NCBI RefSeq assembly: GCF_025698545.1
Contig: NC_068571.1
Coordinates: 41,139,733 to 41,203,732 of the forward strand
Direction of reading: 5' to 3'
Origin: Gossypium raimondii
Lineage: Eukaryota > Streptophyta > Magnoliopsida > Malvales > Malvaceae
DNA: 64,000 bases
Below, piece after piece: positions 47,494-58,273 of the stretch. The position numbers were made by a program, and so were the translations under genes. The notes beneath the pieces are model-generated. The model was not told where the DNA came from and searched no databases. It saw only the letters and a program-made list of their open reading frames with translations. Every line of letters begins with the position of its first letter. Position 1 is the stretch's first letter.

Positions 47494-48336
47494 CTAAGTA
47501 ACCTTCAACGACTCGATACTGAATTGAAAGGTTGATGAAGCATAATCAGTTATGACAAGGCCAAGAGTTGCGAGCCATGCCACTCCCAATACTACATCTA
47601 ATCCATGAAGAGGCAAGACATAAAAATCAGCAGCTATATCAGTACCTTGAATCTGTAAGTGCACATTTTTCACTTTCCCTTCACTGTGAATAATCTCCCC
47701 ATTGCCAACTAATACTGGAAAAGACACAGACGGATCGATATCAAGGCCAAGAAACTGAGCAACGCAACTCTGAATAAAATTATGCGTGTTTCTCCCATCC
47801 AAAAGTACCTGGACTGAATGACCTTTGTATCGAACCCATGAATCGCAAAGTTGCTGGTGAAAGGCAACCAGACATAGCATTATAAGAAATCATTGTGGTG
47901 GTTGTCGAGTCGGTGACGGTGGAATTTAAGGCTGAGGGTTCAATAGGAGAGGTATCCGTGGAATTTAAAGAATCAGTTATAGGCTCAAGGGGTGGTAGTG
48001 ATTGTTTGTCATCATCACTAGGGTAGTCATCATCTAAGAGGAATAGTTGGGGTGTATTACATTTATGCCCCCTCACATATTTTTCATCACAATAGAAGCA
48101 CAAATTTAATTCCCTCCGATGTTGGGCCTCAACTTATGTTAAACGACGGGCAGCTGGTGGAAGTGGCATTTTAGTTTGGTTTTGGGTAAGGTTAATTAGG
48201 CTCGAGGATGGGTTTGGTAAAAGCCCATGAGTGAAAGGCTTGGAGTAAGGCATTTGTTTCAAGAAAAGTTTTTGGGTTTTAAATAATTTAGCCTTCTGCA
48301 AGCAAGCCAAACTAATGTCATGGTTAAGTGTAATGG
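47494..48336 (-). pseudogene. Gypsy gag C-terminus, CCHC knuckle and protease, broken
   Basis: The segment begins at the hAT insertion point with the end of gag, then has CFYCDEKYVRGHKC (48101-48060), a good CCHC zinc knuckle, an acidic linker, and the protease at 47880-47494. In the protease the active-site region reads VLLDGRNTHNFI where the family has Asp-Ser-Gly-Ser or Asp-Thr-Gly, so the Asp remains but the following residues are wrong; LHGLDVVLGVAWLATLG is the second conserved part. A frame change separates the knuckle from the protease. Confidence 0.85.
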
Positions 48337-48559
48337 GCCGAAAGTAGAGGTGTCCATGGGCCAAGCGACCCGGCCCGGCCCGACCCGACGGCCCGCCCAA
48401 AATATGAGAGGGTTCGGGTAAAAATATAGGCCTAAAATATGAGCTTTGGTAAAAAAGAGGCCCATTTAGAAAACGGGCTAGGCCTCGGGCAAAATTTTTT
48501 TGGCCCGGGCCCGGCCCGAAAATATATTAAATATATATTTTTTATGTTTAAAATATACT

Positions 48560-51272
48560 AGTTTAAGTTTTTAGTTTTAGTTTAAGTTTTTTATGTTTTA
48601 AGTTTTTTATGTTTAAAATATATATTTTTTATGTTTTAGTTTTTAGTTTTAGTTTTGACTTCCCCGACAGTCTGTCTTCCAAATCCCTAACCCTATCGTG
48701 CCTTGACTGCCGATCCACCTCCTCCGTCAAGACCTCCACTGATCCACCTCCGGTCTTCCACCCAATTCTAGAATCAAGCATTTAAGGGTTTGTTTCTTCT
48801 CGAATCGCCAACAAATTCGTATTTAAGGTAAACCGTTGGTTTATTCTTTAACGTTCAATTGTTCCCGAATCGAGTGTATAGATTCTGCTAACTAGAGGAT
48901 TGATGTACTAGTTTTGAATATAATCACTGCTTCCTGCTCTCAAAAGATGTATGGCACCAGAGATTATGTTGTTGGCTCCATTAGTAGAGATATTTGAACC
49001 TTGTCTATTTCAACTGGATTCTTCTTATTTTCTTCAATGGAATCCAAATAAAAATCTTCATTTTTATTTGAATCTATTTTTGCAGTCCTGCACTCAAAAG
49101 ATCTTTGCTGCTGGTATTGGGGCAGTGATTCTGAAATCTCTTAGATTGTTTGTAGTAAACAAAAATACCATACAATAAAAGGAAAGGGAAACAAATTTGA
49201 TTTGAGAACAAAAATTTGGGGATTAAGGATTTGTTTTTATTGGAATTTGGAATTTGGAATTTTTAACGTAAAAATGGCACTGGCTAGGGTTTCATATATT
49301 GAGTTTTTTTAGCAGAAAAAAGAAATAAAAATAAATAATTTTTTTAATTGATGGGTTGGAAGACATTAATGTTTTCTTGTTCTTCATCTTCATCTTTTCC
49401 ATTGAAAACCTTGATTCCACCTCTGAATTCATCGCTCTTCATCCTAGTTTCCCATACCGACCCAGTTGCAACAACATTGCTTTTAACACCTAGTCTTCTG
49501 TAACTCAAATCCATCCTTTTTCTTTCCAATTTATTACCTTTTCGACTTAATTCATAATTTAAGCCGTAATCTTGATTTGGAATTTCAGTTGAGTTAGCAT
49601 GTGTTGGCAATACACATGTTTTAATTTATGCAGTTTGAATTTCATTCAAGGTAAAAAAGTTTGTTTATGTGTTCGTAGCATATTTTAATTTAATGTATTT
49701 TCATTGTATTTTGCTTAATTTATGCTTTTGAATTTTTTAAGAAATCATTAACAATGGATCCCTTCTATTTTCTGTCTGTTTGTTTTTGGTTTCTTCACAA
49801 GCTTAGTTTCTTCATTTAATCTTATCTTTTTTTTGTTTTGCTTTGTTTTATTGCAGAAACAATCGACATTGAAATCGATTTGGCTTACCTTAGCTTCCTT
49901 TCTCGTAAGCTTTCATTTACATTTTCTTTTTAGAATTTAATTTGATTTGATTTTCCTTTATTTTGCTTTGTACAACATTTTGCAGATTAGCAGATTTTCC
50001 CGTAAGCTAAAATTGCTTATCTACTAGTAGGAAAATAATGGGATTGAGAAATAGAGATGCTTCTATTTATGAATTTGGATTGGATTTATGCAGTTTGAAT
50101 TTCATTAATTTCTTTTTTGGTACATATGTAATTTAGCTTATAGAATAAGTATGACTATTTCAATTGTTTAAACGCATAAAAGATGTTTTCTAGTTTAGGT
50201 TTATATTATATATACAATAGTATGCTTTCTACGTTTATATATAAATTTGAAATCTAATAAATGTTTTTGTTCCATTCAATTCTTATTCTTTTTTGTTTGC
50301 ATTTTAATTTTGTTTATGTTTTCCTCTACATAACGGACTTTCAAAGTTAAACTATTTTATCTAGTTTTCATTTTCAATTTCATGATATCTTTTAAAATTA
50401 TTTCAAATTTTTTATACAAGGTAATTTTAAAGATAACTGATTGTAGCTTAAAATTATTTCAAAAGTTAGTATGAATTTCATTAAAAATATTTAATAACAA
50501 ATTATATATTTATAATTTTTAAAAGATTAAATTAATTTTTATTATTTTAAAGAGTTCAAAGTACAATTTTACTATTATTAATTTAAAACTTTATATATTA
50601 TAAAAGTACACATCTAATCTAAGTGGATGAGTAGTGTTTTTTGGTTAATATAAGAGCAAGTTAATTAGTAGTTTTTATGTATTTGGCTTCTGTTGGTGAC
50701 TTCCTATAAAGCAGGCAAATAAAATATTATGCTCAACCTTTTAAAATGGAACATTAGCCTATTGTTTATATTCCAATCGAAATTTAGCGTGAGTAGTAAG
50801 AATTGGGTTGGGATGGGTTCTTGTTAGATTAGTTTTATTTAATATATTTTAATCTCAGTTCATTTAAAAAAAATACTTATACATACAATCACAAATAAAA
50901 GAATTACACTTGATTAACTAAAATTAAAATATATAATTAGAAATATCTCCCCATACATAAACCCTAAAATATGGGTTGAATTTATAATGGTAATAATGAT
51001 TCTTAATATGAAGTAGATGAAAGAAAATCATTACCCTAAATAAAATATAGGTACATTAATTAGAGTCGCTGCATCATCCTATTTGTTTGGCATAATGACA
51101 CTGTTGTGCTCGAAATTTCACATTATTGCCTTGCTCTCCTTCATGCTTGGCTGCTCAATCGTGGCTGTTATACAATATTTACGTTCAGTTATTTAATAAA
51201 ATATTTGTATATATATATTCAATAACCGAGTTATAAATAAGATTATTTTTGGATTTCAAGACTTGAATTTTT
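48560..51272. other. hAT leader region, no clear exon
   Basis: The first part (48540-48660) has repeated TTTTTTATGTTT phrases. A GC-richer block with CTCCGTCAAGACCTCCACTG (48720-48741) may be a 5' non-coding exon. The remainder is AT-rich with poly-T tracts. Frames here lack domains. Confidence 0.4.
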
Positions 51273-53359
51273 ATGACTATGGCTAATTCGAACACGCCTA
51301 TACCTGTGGACGATGAGTTTAATGAGTATGAAAGTGCTGTCAAACGTCAAAAGTCTACCACTTCAAAGGTGTGGGATGAAATGACAAAGCTTGAATGCGA
51401 GAACAAAAATGATTTGAAGGCACAATGTAATCACTGTAAGACTATCTTCTCTTCTAAGTCTTCTAGTGGAACCTCTCATTTAAGACGTCATCTAAATAGC
51501 TGTTTGAAAAAAGTTAATAAGGACATCACTCAATACATCATAGCCACTCAACCATCACCAAAAGTTGTTCCAACTATAAAAAAAAACTACAAGTTTGATG
51601 CTGATGAGTGTCGTCAAGCTATTTCTACTTTTCTTGTGTGTGGCAAGCATTCATTTAGGACAGTTGAAGAACCGGGATTTAGATACATGATGAGAATTGC
51701 TAGTCCTAATTTTAAGAATATAACTAGACAAACAGCTGCTAGGGATGTCCTAAAGTATTATGCAAAAGAGAGAGATCATGTTAAAGAAAAGTTGGCTAAA
51801 GCACCTGGTTTAATTTGTCTAACTTCTGATAATTGAAATTCGGAGCATACTAATGATGAATATATTTGCATTACTGCTCATTGGGTTGACAAAGATTGGA
51901 AGCTACAAAAGAGAATCATAAGATTTAGAGCTTTATTTCCTCCGTATGATGGTTTGAACATAGTGGATGGACTTGTTTTATGTTTATCTCAATGGGGTAT
52001 AGATAAGAAAATTTTTAGCATCACTTTGGATAATGCTTCTTGTCTTAAAAATTGTTTTCGTGTAAACCGAGCTATTTTGTGTGATGGTACTTTTTTCAAG
52101 TTAGATGTTGTGCACATATATTGAATCTTATAGTTAAAGCTGGTTTGGAACTTACCGATGATGTTGTTTGTAAGATTCGAAATGGGATTAGGTACATAAA
52201 AAAGTCAAGAATTCGTAGGGAAAGATTTTATGATGTGACCGACAAAAGTTTTCATTTGAATGTGAGCAAAAAGTTGCGTCAAAATGTGTGTGTGAGATGG
52301 AATTCTACTTATTTGATGCTTGAATCTTCTCTTTACTATAAAGATGTGCTAGATTATTGGGGCCAACGGGATAAAGATTATCAAATGTTTGCACTTTCTA
52401 ACGAGGAGTGGAGAAATGTTGCTATTATTTGCAAATTTTTGAAAGTCTTTTATGATGTGACTTGTGTTTTTTTTTTGTTCTAATTATCCAACAGCTAATC
52501 TTTATTTTAAAGGGGTTTGGAAGGTTCACAAGCTCTTGATTGATACAGTTAAAGGTCCTTATTCGTTTTTAACTCCAATGGTTAAGCAAATGCAAGAGAA
52601 ATTTAATAAGTATTGGGCTGAGTATTCGTTGATATTGTCATGTGCTGCAATTTTAGATCCTCGTTACAAGTTGAATTATATGCAGTATTGCTTTAATACA
52701 ATCTATGGTATTCATGCTTCGGATTTTGTTGAGACCATTCTTAGCAATCTTAGACTCTTGTTTGATGAGTATGTTAAGAAATCCAAATCAATGTCTTCCT
52801 CTTTGGCTGAGAGTTCTAATGTTTCGGATAAAAATCCTGTTGATTCTGGTTTGGATGAACACAATAATAATAGTGCTGATTTTAGGGGATATTTTGATGA
52901 GAGTGATGATTATAAACGGTATTTAAATGAATCTAGCACTAGGAGTGAAAAGTCACAGTTGGACATTTATTTGGAAGAACCTGAGCTTGAGTTGAATAGT
53001 CAAATAGATGTTTTAGATTATTGGAGCAAAAGTTCAGTTCGATACAATGAGCTGTCATTTTTGGCTCATGATCTTTTGGCAATTCCAATACCGATTGTAG
53101 CTTTCGAATCGGCTTTTAGCATGGGTAAGAAAGTTATCACACCTTTGAGGAGTTCTCTTAAGCCAAAAACGGTTCAAGCCGTTGTTTGCTTGGATGATTG
53201 GATGCGAGCCAAGGGATTTTCAGCAGGTAATTATTATTCTCGTTTTATTGTTGTAATTTTATATTATCTTTTTATCTATTTGATTATCTAATTATTTATT
53301 CTTATTTAATGTTAGAAATTGGTTGCAAAAAGGACAATGACGATGATGACGATGATTAG
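51273..53359 (+). pseudogene. hAT transposase (BED zinc finger, RNase H-like core, hAT dimerisation domain), broken
   Basis: The ATG at 51273 opens a frame with a BED zinc finger (KVWDEMTKL, CNHCKTIF, HLRRHLNSC; Cys-x2-Cys and His-x3-to-5-Cys). A TGA at 51834-51836 interrupts the conserved SDNW motif (the Trp codon is now TGA) right after the first catalytic Asp. Translation can be followed through ITAHWVDKDW and ITLDNAS (second Asp), then a one-base frame change near 52098, the region VCVRWNSTYLMLE, another frame change in the T-run near 52470, and the C-terminal dimerisation domain (LDYWSKSSVRYNELS, FESAFSMGKKVI with the Glu, VVCLDDWMRAKGF). A GT-AG intron at 53227-53315 leads to a short last exon ending in acidic residues and TAG at 53357-53359. 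The enzyme would bind the element ends and cut and paste; this copy cannot make a full protein. Confidence 0.9.
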
Positions 53360-54062
53360 GACAATGAGGACGATTGGACGATGTTTCTTCAGTTACTTTT
53401 TAAGATACTTTCTTTCTAAATGTTTAAAATTTAATTTAACTTCCAATTTATATTTTGTTATAAAATTAAATATGTTGATGGATTAATGTATGAATATTAT
53501 GGTTTGTTGTTTATTGCTATAAAATTAAGTATGCTTAAATATTTTGTTATAAAATTTAGGTGACGGGATAGAATTGGAAGTGATAAAAATAGACTTATAG
53601 CAATGATGGCCAGGGAGTTGGCATTAATGGCCGAGGTTGAGAGTTGAGAATAATGAACTACCTATGGGAGATTTGAGAATATTGTTAGTTTGTCCCACAC
53701 AACCAGAAGTTTTGACTGCTGACTTATTTCACAAGAATCTAAATGAGAAAGAAAGCACCAAGAAATTAAAGAAACATCTATGGAGAAAAACCACGAGTGT
53801 ACTACATGAAATGATTTAAATAGTATTTATTATTATATTTAAAATGTATGTTTTATGTATAATGATATTAAATTATTTAAATTATTTTATTTTTTAATTT
53901 CTAACATTATGTCTAAAATGAATATTTTAACTTTTGACCGCAATTTTTGACCGCAATGTTAAATTAACCCTTAAGCACTTTGCATTAAAATGTTTTGTGG
54001 TAGTAACAATTAATACAATTAACAATTAATAATTTGATATAATTTGATAATTTTACTAACAG

Positions 54063-54072
54063 TTAATACAAT
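54063..54072. repeat. Target-site duplication, left, of the nested MULE-like element
   Basis: TTAATACAAT here and TTAATACAAT at 55115-55124 are identical, ten bases, directly outside the inverted repeats. Confidence 0.85.
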
Positions 54073-55114
54073 GGTATTTTACCAACAAAAGCCCTTTTTT
54101 TAAAAAAATTTACCGAAATGGGCCAACTATTTAATTATTTACCGGAATGGTCCATTTTTCGCGAAATTGCGTCCACGTCAGCCCGATGTCAGGGTACGCG
54201 ACAAGAAATCGCATCCACATCAGCGCGACTTCATCGACGTGGATTTGAAATCGCGCCTAGAGGACGCGATTTGCTGACGTGGCATGAACAGTTTATGTTT
54301 TTAGCTTGAAAAACTTTGAAAGGCCATAACTTTTGGCTCGGTTGTCCGATTGAGACGATTTTTTATTTGAATAACTTTTCGAGATCTACGCTACGACAAA
54401 CCGCTTAGAGATGAATAGGGACTAATTTGTAAAGTATAATTTGTTGATTACGAGTATAGGGACTAAAGTGTAATTATTTCAAAATTAGCATGAAATTTTG
54501 TATTTAAGAATATTTGAATGTTATGGAAGGATTAAATTGAATTTGAATTGAAAAACGAAGCTTAGATTTGAAAATATGACTATTTAGATTTTAGGGACTA
54601 AATTGAATAAAATGGAAAATTTTAGGAACTTTTCAAAAGTGGAATGAGCTGACTTATACCTATAACAGGATGATATAAGACAATTCAGTAAAAAAGATCC
54701 GTGTTTACTTCAAATAAATAAAGAAAATAATGATTTGAATGTTTCAAAATTTAATTTTAAACCGAAAAATCAAAATTTAGGGAAAAAGGATCTTTTTGAT
54801 TTAAAATCAACAAAGCGCCTTTGGCTGTTTGTCAGCGCGTAGATCTCGAAAATTTATTCGAAATAAAAAAAATCGTCTCAATCGGACAACCGAGCAAAAA
54901 GTTATGGTCTTTCAAAGTTTTCCAAGCTTAAAAACATAAATTGTTCATCCACGTCAGCAAATTGCGTCCTCGTAGGCGCAATTTGTGTCCACGTAAGCAA
55001 ATCGCGCTGACGTGGACGCGATTTCGCGGAAAATGGCCTATTCCGGTAAATAATAAAAAAATCGGCCCATTTCGGTAAATTTTGAAAAAAACGGCTTTTT
55101 TTAGTAAATTGCCC
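54073..55114. mobile_element. MULE-like non-autonomous element (1042 bp) nested in the hAT transposon
   Basis: Arms of about 300-330 bp (54073-54401 and 54825-55114) are inverted repeats: for example AATTTACCGAAATGGGCC on the left against its reverse partner on the right, CGCGATTT/GACGTGG segments, and GGTTGTCCGATTGAGACG against CGTCTCAATCGGACAACC. A perfect 10-bp target duplication flanks it. The centre (54402-54824) has phrases such as GGGACTAAATTGAATAAAAT that resemble LTR sequence from the window and may be captured. There is no transposase. The arms are dense in CCACGTCA/TGACGTGG motifs. Confidence 0.85.
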
Positions 55115-55335
55115 TTAATACAATTAATAATTAATAATTTTACTAACAAAATGTTAGATTTTACAAAATGTTTTGACTGGTGTAACAATTAATAATTTGA
55201 TATAATTTGATAATTTTACTAACAATTAATACAATTAACAATTAATAATTTTACTAACAAAATGTTAGATTTTAAAAAATGTTTTGACTGGTGAAAAAAA
55301 TATAATTTGATATAATTTTAATAACAATTAATTTT
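55115..55335. repeat. AT-rich tandem repeats in the hAT right end
   Basis: Phrases such as AACAATTAATAATTTGATATAATTTGATAATTTTACTAAC and AAAATGTTTTGACTGGTG recur two or three times here and also at 53985-54062, on the other side of the nested MULE-like element, so the repeat array was split by that insertion. Confidence 0.7.
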
Positions 55336-55554
55336 AATAACAATTAGTTTTAATTTTAATAAAAATATAATTTTAATTTTAATCAAAAAATGGGTCGGGC
55401 TAAGTTGGGCCTGGGTCCCGTATTTTTTCCCTGGACCGGGCCTAGACAAAATCTCATGCCCATATTTCGAGCCGGGTCAGGCCCGGCCTAGGAAGAGGGC
55501 TGAAATTTTTTTGGGCCTGGCCCGACCCGGCTCATGGACACCTCTAGTCGAAAG

Positions 55555-56275
55555 GACAAGACCTCATTTTTAATGTCAGCTCGGAGCCAAGATATAAAAC
55601 AATCCACAAAAAAGAGAGGGGCAAATCAGTTGTTAAATTAGAAAGAGATTCAAACCGGCTTTGGTACTCTTCAACGGTGGTTGTTTGTTGAAGTTTCGAT
55701 GGTAAGCCATGGGCTTCTTCGAGAGTTGTAAACTTAAAACGCTCGATCATTGCTCGCGTATAATGGTCCCAACACGAGAGCTGCTTGTTAGTTTTCATCC
55801 ATCTATACCAGCGCCTAGCCTTGCCTTCAAAATGAAAGGCTGCCATTGTTATCCGAACAGTGTCATCGGTATCATAAAAATCAAAGAATTCGTTGGCATT
55901 GAAAATCCACGATTATGGGTCGAAACCGTTGAATTTCGAGAGCTCAACACAGGCTGGTTTGGGCTTAAATGGAAAAACTTCACGGTCAGAATCATCATCA
56001 TTGACCTGGCGCCGACGATTGCCAGTAGCGGAAGATTCATTAGTTAACCCATCGATTTTTGGGCGACAGTTAGGGAAGGGTTGTTTTTCAGTAAAGGTTT
56101 GGTTCAGGTTTTGTAACTGTTGGTTTATATATTTCATGGTGTTTTGTTGGCTAGTAACGATGGATTGAAGAGAGCTCAGGACGGTGGATTGGTTGTTTAA
56201 GACGGTGGCTTAGGCGGAAAGGTCATGTTGTAGGGTGGTGACAGCTGTGTTGAGGCGAGCAAGACAAGTGTTGTC
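55555..56275 (-). pseudogene. Gypsy gag N-terminal part, interrupted by the hAT insertion
   Basis: The minus strand shows a coiled-coil-like start (TMKYINQQLQNLNQTF), a charged linker, KPACVELSKFNGFDP, then, after a stop, ITMAAFHFEGKARRWYRWMK and ERFKFTTLEEAHGLPSKLQQ, which are the retrotransposon gag domain. The frame is cut at 55554, where the hAT element and its 8-bp duplication begin; the rest of gag resumes at 48336. Confidence 0.85.
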
Positions 56276-56310
56276 TGCTATGGGAAGGTGGAGATAACGA
56301 GAGCACCAAA

Positions 56311-56721
56311 TGTAACAACTAAAACATGGTACAAGCAATTATAGTCTCAAAGGGAAAGTTTTTACTATTTTCTGAACCAATGAGTACAAATGAGGCAAAT
56401 TACAAGGCTATGATAGAAATGAAGGATTAAAGAAGAGAATAGAAAGCTTAGTACATCTTGTACTAGCTGAGAGAAAGAAGGAAGTAGCAGCTATTGAATA
56501 ATTTCATGCCTTCACCTGGTAGTACCCCTGCTTATTTATACAATAGTACCCAATGCTATTTACCAGAATTGTACCTAAATTGTGGTTAGCCCACCACGTA
56601 CCCACGCAGGACCACATGTGTCTTTATCTCACGCTGGGGTCTGTTGCTTTCTAACGGTTTGTCACGGGAATCTTCATTACTGCTCGTGCTTGGCATAAGG
56701 GCTGGGTCGAGGCCTGTTACA
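56311..56721 (-). repeat. Gypsy 5' LTR (411 bp) with TATA box
   Basis: On the minus strand it contains TATAAATA (56540-56533), a likely promoter for the element, directed into the element and away from the NaKR-like gene. The pair of LTRs differs at scattered positions besides the 24-bp deletion, so the insertion is not very recent. Confidence 0.9.
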
Positions 56722-56837
56722 CCACACCAGCTACAAATTCTAATAGCATTATTAGAGTTTACATCTAGCAAGTTTAGAATTCGAGTAATTTTAATCAGTA
56801 ATTGGTTTGACCACGGTGGAGATACAAATGGAGATGA

Positions 56838-57538
56838 CTAGAGCTGTGCATTCTTCACCTTGGACACGCTTGCTAGAACGCTTGAAGGTGTTACATCGCT
56901 AATTACCGTCACTTTCTTTGTGGCCAAATCTATACTAAATGATATCAATCCTGCAAACAAAATAAATGTTGAATAACACCATGTCTACCTAGATTCAAAT
57001 ATGATACTGCATTTTTCTTACGACCAATAATAACTACTTAAAGTTTTATGCTTTGCTTTAACATTAACAAACATGTTGCAAAAGCATGGTCAGATAATAT
57101 AAGCAAAAGCTTTTCAATCTGTTGTTGAAATTGACCTTTCATTTTCGAGATTTGTTTCTTTACTTTTCCTTCACATCCTTTGTAGTGGATTGATACCCTC
57201 AAAACCACCACATGCTTAGGCTTTGCTGTGACATGGTCAGAGTCTGATAAACAATCGATAAAGGGCCTATCACTTAGAAGATATCTTGTGGAACCGCTGG
57301 TTGGAGGATTAGTTAGATCATGAATATGGGCTGAGCATTTACGACGTACATCACTTGGCTTAACAGACTTGTTTCTAGTCGTAAGAATTATAAGCAGTTG
57401 TGATGAGCAAGGTGAATATGGCTTAGACTTTTGAGGATCAAGAGGCCTATGGCCATGGCGAACCATGGAGCGATGGTCCAAGTGTGAGCATGTGGCTATG
57501 GAAGTTGGAGAAGCACAGAAAAGATGCATTCCTTTCAT
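56838..57538 (-). CDS. Small heavy-metal-associated (HMA) domain protein, NaKR-like, first metal Cys replaced
   Basis: Two exons, 57538-57136 and 56950-56838, with a 185-bp GT-AG intron inside the HMA domain, give 171 residues. The start MKGMHLFCASPTS and the segment TSGSTRYLLSD are hallmarks of NaKR (SODIUM POTASSIUM ROOT DEFECTIVE) proteins, which run to about 250-320 residues, so this is a short member. The HMA domain runs from about residue 108 (KHVVVLRVSIHYKGCEGKV) through exon 2 (ISFSIDLATKKVTVI, then SSVLASVSKVKNAQL). In the family the metal site is Cys-x-x-Cys; here position 119 is Tyr and only Cys122 remains, so metal binding is doubtful. NaKR1 acts in phloem. The gypsy LTR begins 116 bp past the stop, probably within or at the end of the 3' UTR. 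It could be an ageing duplicate, but the frame and splice sites are intact. Confidence 0.82.
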
Positions 57539-57654
57539 GACACACTGAAGTTTTGTTGAAGTAAATATGGTATAGTTTTGAGGAAGAAAAGCTGAAATAG
57601 AGTTACAAAAGAGTAATAAGGATCTTTCTTATCATTATAAGGCCAACTAATCCG

Positions 57655-57662
57655 TTTTTATA
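57655..57662 (-). promoter_or_regulatory. Likely TATA box of the NaKR-like gene
   Basis: On the minus strand TATAAAAA lies about 117 bp upstream of the start codon at 57538. It is the only TATA-like motif in the first 150 bp upstream and would give a 5' UTR of about 85 bases. Confidence 0.55.
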
Positions 57663-57715
57663 ATAGGTGGATTAAGGAGAGAGAAAGAGAAAGAGAAGGG
57701 AAAAAAATTAAAATT

Positions 57716-58273
57716 AGGGTAAATTACGCCCAATGTCATTAAACTATTAGTAAGTTTACGTTTTGATCACTCAACTTCAAGAAGTTACAAAATGGTCGCT
57801 AAACTATTCAAAAGTTTTCATTTAAGTCACTAAACTATTTAGAATTTTTATTTAAGTCATTGAGCTATTAAGGTTTTTTTTTCTTAAAAAAAAACTCTAG
57901 TTAGTAAGCTCCAAGCGACGATTCGATAATCGATATAGTGGATCAGTATCGATTGACAAATAGAAGAACATTCTTTAGATCCAAGTCGATCTGACAATCA
58001 ATGTTAGAGATAGGAGAAGAAAGTTGTTTAGATTTTAATGTTTAAAGTTGTTTCATGGAAAAAAATAAATTGGAATGTAAAAGAGAAGGGGAAGGTGAGC
58101 ACTTTTCTAGTAGTGTAGGGAGTGTAAATAGAGAAAGTCATACGACATCTATTTTAATAGTCCAGTGACTTAAATGAAAACTTTCGAATAATTTAATTAT
58201 TATTTTGTAACTTATTTAAATTGAGTAATTAAAAAGTAAACTTATTAATAATTTAGTCAAATTTGATATACCT
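57716..58273. mobile_element. Small inverted-repeat element (about 560 bp)
   Basis: The left arm (AGGGTAAATTACG, ATTAGTAAGTTTACGTTTT, TCACTCAACTTCAAGAAG, TTCATTTAAGTCACTAAACT) is matched in reverse by the right arm (AGTGACTTAAATGAAAAC, AAGTAAACTTATTAATAA). The arms diverge by several substitutions and gaps, the right end is worn and I found no target duplication. It has no coding capacity. It sits just upstream of the NaKR-like promoter. Confidence 0.65.

Larger units (their letters stand above)
48345..55546 (+). mobile_element. hAT DNA transposon (7.2 kb) with broken transposase, nested in the gypsy gag region
   Basis: The ends TAGAGGTGTCCATGGGCC and, in reverse, TAGAGGTGTCCATGAGCC are inverted repeats. 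Flanking 8-mers GCCGAAAG (48337-48344) and GTCGAAAG (55547-55554) differ at one base, as for a hAT target duplication. Both ends have GC-rich subterminal repeats (CCCGGCC, GGCCCGG). The + strand encodes a BED-finger transposase at 51273-53359. Its size is enlarged by a MULE-like insertion (54073-55114) near the right end. It is the only coding member here of the family that includes the short elements at 13015-13655 and about 60690-61201. Confidence 0.9.
44337..56721 (-). mobile_element. Ty3/gypsy LTR retrotransposon (Reina-like), interrupted by a hAT transposon
   Basis: Two LTRs in the same orientation (44337-44720 and 56311-56721), both TGTAACA...TGTTACA, are flanked by identical CCACA. On the minus strand the inner region reads gag, CCHC, protease, reverse transcriptase, RNase H, integrase, which is the Ty3/gypsy order. 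Next to the 5' LTR (56310 downward) is a likely primer-binding site starting TGGTGCTCTCG two bases in, and next to the 3' LTR a purine tract AGATGGGGGTGA (44721-44732 read in reverse). Without the hAT insertion and its duplication it is about 5.2 kb; short LTRs and this size fit the Reina group of chromoviruses (inference). Many stops make it non-autonomous. Confidence 0.93.

Noticed and set aside
49344-49610. 88-codon minus-strand frame in the hAT leader
   Set aside because: No domain, and it is antisense to the transposase; probably chance.
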